NCBI GenBank assembly: GCA_934692625.1
Contig: CAKUUC010000009.1
Span: 1 to 64,000 of the forward strand
Length of the DNA stretch: 64,000 nucleotides
Source of the DNA: an uncultured Candidatus Melainabacteria bacterium
Lineage (GTDB): Bacteria; Cyanobacteriota; Vampirovibrionia; Gastranaerophilales; Gastranaerophilaceae
Reading direction: 5' to 3'
In this document: positions 59,265 through 64,000 of the stretch, in pieces
How the letters are laid out: every line of letters starts with the position of its first letter
How positions within the stretch are numbered: the first letter of the stretch is position 1
Translations under genes and position numbers: made by a program
The notes under the pieces: generated by a model
Databases searched by the model: none
What the model was told of the DNA's origin: nothing
What the model saw: only the letters and a program-made list of their open reading frames with translations

Positions 59265-61328
59265 ATGTCAGTAACGCCAATAATACAAAGTATAGATTCA
59301 AATAATAATAATGCGAATAAGTTAAAAAAACATCAAACGATAAAATCGTATTCGCCTGTTGCGAAAACACCTATGTCAAAAGATAGTGTATCTTTTACCG
59401 GTTGTAATCCGGTAGTTGGGTTAATGGACTTTATTGCAGCAGGCGGTTTTGCGACTGCATTTATCATTCAAGATGGTTTGGGCTTTGTTTTCCCTCGTGT
59501 TGGTGGGGGGTTGCTTCGTGGCGGTCCTGAAAAGCATGACGAAAATGGCAACGTTGTTTTAGATAAAGACGGAAAACCAAAGCACGAATTGAACTGGGCT
59601 TTGGCAAGAAAAGAATTGCTAAGAGAAATGATTACAGGGCCTAGTGCGTTTATCATTCCGCTATTTATGATGAAGTATATCAAAAAGCATTATGGCGCAG
59701 CAAATGATGTTAAGTTGGGCTATCTTGATAGTTTCCAAAAGCCTTATGAAAAATTCGTTACTGACAACGCAAAACTTGTTCAAGCAGGTAATGCATCAAC
59801 TCAAAAAGCAGAATTCTACAAAAGTGTATTTACTGATGTTATTGAAAACAGTGTAAATAGAGTTTTGTCGGAAGCAGAAAAAATGTCCGCAGATGAAGTA
59901 GCTTCAACTGCGGAGTATTTTGCAAAACGTCAAGTTAAAATTGAAGAAATAATGGCTAATAAAGACCTTAAAAAGGCGACAAAGGCTCAAAAAATTCAAG
60001 AACTTGGCGGAAGTGTTGAAGAAGCTTACATGAACTTGAAGAAGAATAAAATCGGCGGTATTGTTGATGAAACCTCTGTATTTATGACTTCCACAATCAA
60101 GGGTGGCAAAAATAACGGTACTATCGGTGAGTTATTGGGTGCGTTGAATAATTATTTTGATGATGCTAGCAAAACTACTCAAAAATTCATCAAAGATAAT
60201 ATCAATGCAGAAAATATCGAAGCGTCAATCAAACAATTTACCAAAAACAAAATGGGTACAAGATTGTTGACTAACTTGGGCTTGTTCGGTACAGTTGCTT
60301 TGTTCTACACTCAAATTCCAAAACTTTATAATATGGGATTGAAGGAAAATCCGGCATTGGCTGGTAAAAAGAACGACAAGGATGCAAATACTGACCCGTC
60401 AAAAGTAAATGCAGATAAAAAGGCAAATGTTGCGTTTACCGGTTTGTCCTCAAAATTAGGTTCAATCTCTCAAAGTATGTTCAAAAACAAAATTTCCGGT
60501 TACTTTACTGATATGTTTGAATTGAACGGTCCGGTAATTTCCGGTGGTGCAATGGCGACTTTGCTATACGGTTTCTGTATTCCGCCAAGACTTAAAAAGG
60601 CTCAAGATAAATATGATTTTGGTGAAATCTTGCTTCGTGATTTGACAGCGTTCACTGCTTTGTTGTTTGGAGCAAAAGCGGTTGCTAGATTGTCAACAGA
60701 TTTATTCTCAAAGGTTACTGGTTTGGCATTGAATCGTAAACATCTAGATGGCAAAAATATTTTCAAGAAGATTCTTGCTTACGTAAAACCAAGCAATGAT
60801 GGTCACAAAGTATTGTCATCTAATGAATTGACTTCAAAATATACAAATATCGAAAATTACAAAAATCAGGTAAACGGCTTTATTGAATTTATTGAAAAAA
60901 GTGGTGGTAATATTAAAAAAGCCTTCACAAAAGATAAAGATATTAAAGCAGCAGTTGAAAATATTGTTAAAAAACATACAAATAAATCTTATGCAGAGGC
61001 TTCTGTTTCTGAAATCAAAGATGCATTGCGTGCTGCAAATGCTGAAAATGGTAAAGATATTAAAGATTTCTATAAATTGTTCAAAAACGGTAACGGAATG
61101 CTTGAAACTGCAAAAACTTGTAATAGTATGTTTGACTTCTTGTCAACAATCGTACTTGTTCCGGGCTTAATTATTTGGTTGACCAGAGCGTGCGAAAAAA
61201 TGACCGCAAATCGTATTAAGCAAGAACAAGGCGAACCTCAACCTCAAGTTGCAAGCGCTGCTCCAAAACGCACAATGACAAATCCTCCATCTATGTCAGG
61301 ATTTTTGAGAAATGCACAAGCAAATTAG
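59265..61328 (+). CDS. Large membrane protein with VSFTG signature
   Basis: 687 aa with TAGGGATC before the ATG. It starts MSVTPIIQSIDSNNNNANKL: M-x-V-x-P-I, a long N-rich stretch, and SVSFTGCNP at about 43-49, the most delayed copy of the signature. It has several membrane helices (GLMDFIAAGGFATAFIIQDG, PSAFIIPLFMMKYI, LGLFGTVALFYTQIP, GAMATLLYGFCIPP, LTAFTALLFGAKAVARL, FLSTIVLVPGLIIWLT), separated by charged soluble parts, and an internal VAFTGLSS near 388, as in the 340-aa membrane protein at 5716 (VFFTG). No family recognised. It may be a lineage-specific envelope protein. Confidence 0.7.
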   Translation: MSVTPIIQSIDSNNNNANKLKKHQTIKSYSPVAKTPMSKDSVSFTGCNPVVGLMDFIAAGGFATAFIIQDGLGFVFPRVGGGLLRGGPEKHDENGNVVLDKDGKPKHELNWALARKELLREMITGPSAFIIPLFMMKYIKKHYGAANDVKLGYLDSFQKPYEKFVTDNAKLVQAGNASTQKAEFYKSVFTDVIENSVNRVLSEAEKMSADEVASTAEYFAKRQVKIEEIMANKDLKKATKAQKIQELGGSVEEAYMNLKKNKIGGIVDETSVFMTSTIKGGKNNGTIGELLGALNNYFDDASKTTQKFIKDNINAENIEASIKQFTKNKMGTRLLTNLGLFGTVALFYTQIPKLYNMGLKENPALAGKKNDKDANTDPSKVNADKKANVAFTGLSSKLGSISQSMFKNKISGYFTDMFELNGPVISGGAMATLLYGFCIPPRLKKAQDKYDFGEILLRDLTAFTALLFGAKAVARLSTDLFSKVTGLALNRKHLDGKNIFKKILAYVKPSNDGHKVLSSNELTSKYTNIENYKNQVNGFIEFIEKSGGNIKKAFTKDKDIKAAVENIVKKHTNKSYAEASVSEIKDALRAANAENGKDIKDFYKLFKNGNGMLETAKTCNSMFDFLSTIVLVPGLIIWLTRACEKMTANRIKQEQGEPQPQVASAAPKRTMTNPPSMSGFLRNAQAN

Positions 61329-61350
61329 TTGCAAAATTTTGTTAGAATAT

Positions 61351-61383
61351 AAAAATGACTTGATTTGATATCAAGTCATTTTT
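61351..61383. terminator. Bidirectional terminator after the membrane protein gene
   Basis: AAAAATGACTTGAT (61351-61364) pairs with ATCAAGTCATTTTT (61370-61383), loop TTGAT. It also ends the convergent DUF1858 gene. Confidence 0.9.
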
Positions 61384-61410
61384 AGTATGTTAATTTGAAA
61401 TGTTTTAAAA

Positions 61411-61620
61411 CTATTCAACTGCTTCAATCAAAGCATTGATATCAGCAACCATTGCATCTGCGTCATAGCCATGAACTTTAGCGCCAGCTTCCAAGTTTTC
61501 AAATCTTGCTGCAGCGCAACCCAAACAACCTAAACCGTATCTGTGGAAAACTTCAATACTTTCAGGGTGTTTTTGAGCGATTTCCAATATATTCATTTCT
61601 TTTGTAACTTTTTCTGCCAT
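61411..61620 (-). CDS. DUF1858 small protein with CxxC motif
   Basis: 69 aa with AAAAAGGAGAAAAGATT before the ATG. It matches the short DUF1858 domain: MNILEIAQKHPESIEVFHRY then GLGCLGCAAARFENLEAGAK. The G-x-G-C-x-x-C-x-x-A-x-x-E-x-[LI]-x-x-[GA] pattern is the family core. Such proteins, alone or fused to ScdA/RIC and hybrid-cluster proteins, are linked to Fe-S cluster repair and anaerobic redox functions. Its exact role is unknown. Confidence 0.85.
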   Translation of the reverse strand: MAEKVTKEMNILEIAQKHPESIEVFHRYGLGCLGCAAARFENLEAGAKVHGYDADAMVADINALIEAVE

Positions 61621-61697
61621 AATCTTTTCTCCTTTTTGACTTTTCTTAAATTTCTATTAAACATATTATACACAAAAAAAAGAAGGATTGGTATAGT

Positions 61698-61859
61698 ATG
61701 GAATTGTTAAAAATTTTTATCAAAGATGAAGTACCGGCAGTTGGTTTGACGGAATTCAAAGAAAAAAAAGAAGAACATTCTAATAATGTTCCACAGCGTT
61801 TAAATTTGAATAAACCGTCATTTAGGCAAAATTACAGAAATAATTTCATTATGCCGTAA
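61698..61859 (+). CDS. 53-aa small protein
   Basis: ATG 61698 to TAA 61859 with the site AGAAGGATTG 7-17 nt upstream. It encodes MELLKIFIKDEVPAVGLTEF, a lysine/glutamate stretch, then NLNKPSFRQNYRNNFIMP. The PSFRQN block looks like a C-terminally placed or degenerate variant of the shared signature. It is short, with no domain; expression is plausible but unproven. Confidence 0.45.
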   Translation: MELLKIFIKDEVPAVGLTEFKEKKEEHSNNVPQRLNLNKPSFRQNYRNNFIMP

Positions 61860-61893
61860 TGTTTCTTAATATTCGCATCAAAAAGCGCAATTT

Positions 61894-61922
61894 TTGACAT
61901 TCAAAATCCTTTATAATAATAT
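61894..61922 (+). promoter_or_regulatory. Sigma-70-type promoter of the PAFAG gene
   Basis: TTGACA (61894-61899), 17 bp, TAATAT (61917-61922), 22 bp before the GTG at 61945. It is the closest match to consensus in the window. Confidence 0.7.
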
Positions 61923-61944
61923 AAGGGAAAAATGGAGTAAAATT

Positions 61945-62190
61945 GTGGCACCAGTAACGGGAAAAAGTTTAATATCAGCGTTTCTAAATCCGCAAAGTGT
62001 TCAGTACACACAACGGACAAGACCGGCATTTGCGGGAGTTACTAATCCTGCTAAGACTGCTGGCGTTGCTGCTATCAAGTATGAACGTGCTCCTCAACAA
62101 GGCGCATCTGTTCCAATGACAGATAGAAACGGTAATCCATTACTTGCAGATTATATGCCTTGCGGTATGCGTTGCGATTATTTTGCATAA
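61945..62190 (+). CDS. Small protein with PAFAG signature
   Basis: 81 aa from GTG 61945, with GGAG 7 nt upstream and a near-consensus promoter ahead; the ATG at 61894 lies inside that promoter and is rejected. It begins with the GTG-encoded Met, APVTGKSLISAFLNPQSVQ, then TRPAFAGVTNPAK with P-A-F-A-G at about 27-31. It ends in a cysteine-containing tail (DYMPCGMRCDYFA). No family recognised. The CGMRC pair may bind metal or form a disulfide. Confidence 0.6.
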   Translation: MAPVTGKSLISAFLNPQSVQYTQRTRPAFAGVTNPAKTAGVAAIKYERAPQQGASVPMTDRNGNPLLADYMPCGMRCDYFA

Positions 62191-62391
62191 TTAACTCATT
62201 ATATCTAGGCGGTTTCCTTTCTCTGAATTTGATACATCAGGGTGGAATGGGTTGCTGCCGTTTGGTTTGATGTTGTTTAGAAAATCAAAAGCAACTTTTT
62301 GCGTGGCTTGATTATTCCGAGCTTCAAAAAATTTCACCGGTTGAACGGCATACGTATATTGTCTTTTGATTTCTTCAATAGCGTTGTTCAT
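62191..62391 (-). CDS. Small protein of unknown function
   Basis: 66 aa with GAGAGAAATT before the ATG. It starts MNNAIEEIKRQYTYAVQPVK, then QKVAFDFLNNIKPNGSNP. V-A-F-D-F is a weak variant of the hydrophobic-x-F core with no following G. Its stop directly abuts the stop of the convergent PAFAG gene. There is no recognised domain. Confidence 0.45.
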   Translation of the reverse strand: MNNAIEEIKRQYTYAVQPVKFFEARNNQATQKVAFDFLNNIKPNGSNPFHPDVSNSEKGNRLDIMS

Positions 62392-62495
62392 AATTTCTCT
62401 CTTCTGTATATATAAAGTTTTTGGTTTAGGTAAAATTTCAATATTGAGAAATTTATTTACAAAGTTTACATTCTATTTGCAGAAATCTTTTTGGG

Positions 62496-64000
62496 TTAGA
62501 TAAACTGTGCAGTTTTTGAAATCTTGCAAGATTTTAAATCTTTTGGTTGTCCTGCAAAAATTATTTCACCACCGTCTTTTCCGCCTTCTGGTCCCATATC
62601 AATGATATAGTCGGCATTTTTTATTACATCTAAATCGTGTTCAATTACAATTACTGTAGCGCCGTTTTGAAGTAGTGTCGTAAAGACATTGAGTAAGGTT
62701 TGAACGTCCAGTGGGTGGAGTCCGATTGTCGGTTCATCAAAAATAAATACAGAACTAGATTGGGATTTTCTCATTTCGCTTGCAAGTTTTAAGCGCTGAG
62801 CCTCGCCACCCGAGAGATTAGGTGTTGCTTCTCCTAGTGTCAAATAGCCCAAACCCAAATCCTGCAAAACTTCCAGTCTTTGCTTAACTATTTTTATATC
62901 CTTGCAAACTTCAAGTGCTGTACTTACGTCCATTGCCATAATTTCAGGCAATGAATAGCCGTTGTATTTAATGTTTTGGATACTTTTTGCATAGCGAGAA
63001 CCACCACACTCAGGACAAGGAATTTCAACGTCCGGTAAAAATTGAATGTCCAGATTTATCACACCGGTTCCATCACACACTGGGCAGCGTAAATTGCCGG
63101 TATTGTATGAAAAATCTCCTGATTTGTAGGATAGGCCGCTATTTTTAGAAATTTTAGCGAAAATTTTTCTTAATTCATCGTGAATATTTGCATAAGTTGC
63201 AACTGTTGAGCGTACGTTTATTCCGATTGGAGTTGCATCAATGAGTTTTACTTGTTCTATGCCTTCTGCTTCAATTTTTTTGACATGTTTAGGAAGTTTT
63301 GCTCCGTTAGTTAAATGTTCAAGAGCAGGCACAAGGCTTTCGAGTACCATTGTTGTTTTTCCTGAGCCTGAAACTCCTGTAACTACTGACAATTTTCCTT
63401 TTGGAATATCTATTTTTAACGGTTTTACCGTATGGATTTTATCAGTTTCTAAATGGATTTTGCCAAATTCAAATAAATCGGCATTGTTTGATGTTTTTGA
63501 AATCTTAACTTTAGATTTGCCCGATAAAAATCCGCCAATTATAGATTTTTCGTTGTTTTCTATCTCTTTGACTGTTCCTTGGGCAATTACGTAACCCCCG
63601 TTTATTCCTGCTTGCGGTCCCATTTCAATAATGTAATCTGCTTCTTTTAAAATTTGAGTGTCATGATCAACTAGAATAATTGAATTACCATCAGAAAGTA
63701 AATCGTGCAAAACTCCCTTTAATCCTACAATATTTGATGGGTGTAAGCCGATTGACGGCTCATCAAGAACGTATAGAACTCCTGTTGTACGATTTCGCAC
63801 CGAGCGCGCAAGTTGCATTCTTTGTCGTTCGCCGGTTGAAAGCGTTGAGGCTGCTCTATCAAGTGATAAATAGCCTAATCCTAAATCCATTAAACGTTTT
63901 GCAACGCTTTGGAAAGAGTCGCAAATACTTTCTGCCATTGGTTGCATGTCTTTTGGTAGTGAGGACGGAACTTGCTTTACCCACTCAACTAGTTCTGATA
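62496..64000 (-). CDS. UvrA-type ABC ATPase (partial, N-terminus outside window)
   Basis: The 3' 501 codons of a minus-strand gene; the frame is open to the right edge (ending SELVEWVKQVPSSLPKDMQP at the start of the visible part). It holds the C-terminal part of the first ABC signature (LSTGERQRMQLARSVRNRT with VLYVLDEPSIGLHP), then a second ABC domain: Walker A GVSGSGKTTMV, a C4 zinc-finger set (CPVCDGTG and CPECGGSR), signature NLSGGEAQRLKLASEM and Walker B FIFDEPTIGLHP. UvrA recognises DNA damage in excision repair. The LSTGERQR signature of the first domain differs from the usual LSGGEAQR and resembles class II UvrA (UvrA2) proteins, some tied to drug tolerance. No uvrB is seen nearby. 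Confidence 0.85.
   Translation of the reverse strand, partial: SELVEWVKQVPSSLPKDMQPMAESICDSFQSVAKRLMDLGLGYLSLDRAASTLSTGERQRMQLARSVRNRTTGVLYVLDEPSIGLHPSNIVGLKGVLHDLLSDGNSIILVDHDTQILKEADYIIEMGPQAGINGGYVIAQGTVKEIENNEKSIIGGFLSGKSKVKISKTSNNADLFEFGKIHLETDKIHTVKPLKIDIPKGKLSVVTGVSGSGKTTMVLESLVPALEHLTNGAKLPKHVKKIEAEGIEQVKLIDATPIGINVRSTVATYANIHDELRKIFAKISKNSGLSYKSGDFSYNTGNLRCPVCDGTGVINLDIQFLPDVEIPCPECGGSRYAKSIQNIKYNGYSLPEIMAMDVSTALEVCKDIKIVKQRLEVLQDLGLGYLTLGEATPNLSGGEAQRLKLASEMRKSQSSSVFIFDEPTIGLHPLDVQTLLNVFTTLLQNGATVIVIEHDLDVIKNADYIIDMGPEGGKDGGEIIFAGQPKDLKSCKISKTAQFI

Overview
The window looks like part of the chromosome of a non-photosynthetic, fermentative relative of the cyanobacteria (Melainabacteria/Vampirovibrionia, most like the gut order Gastranaerophilales). 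The lines of evidence are low-GC DNA, a homologue of the cyanobacterial Fe-S protein LdpA, coaD followed by cyanobacterial Cdv3/DivIVA-like genes, the [FeFe]-hydrogenase maturase HydG (anaerobic hydrogen metabolism), and many lineage-specific proteins that share a short N-terminal signature. This assignment is inference from gene content; no database search was run.

Layout. 1-3756: the start of a very large secreted beta-helix protein of Pmp type, cut by the left edge. 3757-5518: an ADP-ribosyltransferase-like/GNAT fusion gene between two ~127-bp direct repeats, then tRNA-Met(CAT). 5.7-18.5 kb: accessory genes (membrane protein, Lrp regulator with aminotransferase, GNAT, pentein-like deiminase, Cdc48-like AAA ATPase, calpain-like protease with EF-hand, VWA protein) and small or broken genes. 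18.7-26.2 kb: mostly housekeeping genes (beta-lactamase-fold hydrolase, ldpA, phosphopantetheinyl transferase, glmU, hydG, Nudix, HAD). 26.2-30.2 kb: an 862-aa protein with an 11-unit TPP repeat, bounded on both sides by clusters of the same palindromic repeat families. 30.2-37.0 kb: coaD, two Cdv3-like genes, rpmG, tRNA-Trp, secE, nusG, rplK, rplA, tRNA-Thr, pgk. 37.1-43.7 kb: five consecutive genes carrying the N-terminal signature, including a three-module AAA protein. 43.7-48.6 kb: a radical SAM protein, bioF-bioG-bioC, and a split chromate transporter. 48.8-54.7 kb: a 1977-aa protein with a papain-like cysteine protease signature. 54.9-62.4 kb: an isolated rpsH-rplF-rplR trio, trmFO, a DUF1858 protein and more small lineage-specific proteins. 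62.5-64.0 kb: part of a UvrA-type ABC ATPase.

Main observation. At least ten otherwise unrelated proteins begin with a common bipartite N-terminus: M-x-[IV]-x-x-I or similar, a short N/Q-rich stretch, then a hydrophobic-x-F-x-G block (INFGG, PSFKG, QSFTG, INFTG, VNFTG, VNFQG, VVFKG, INFEG, VSFTG, PAFAG). What follows includes a GNAT, a pentein deiminase candidate, AAA ATPases, a giant cysteine protease candidate, multi-pass membrane proteins and small polar proteins. Calpain-like and ADP-ribosyltransferase-like proteins lie among them with weaker versions. A shared targeting or sorting signal for an effector-like protein set is the most attractive explanation, but this is inference.

Other points worth attention: apparent L1-binding-site mimics before both rplK and rplA, ribosomal gene clusters cut away from their usual partners, an intergenic hairpin repeat whose stem covaries between copies, and a 24-residue membrane peptide with a very strong ribosome binding site.
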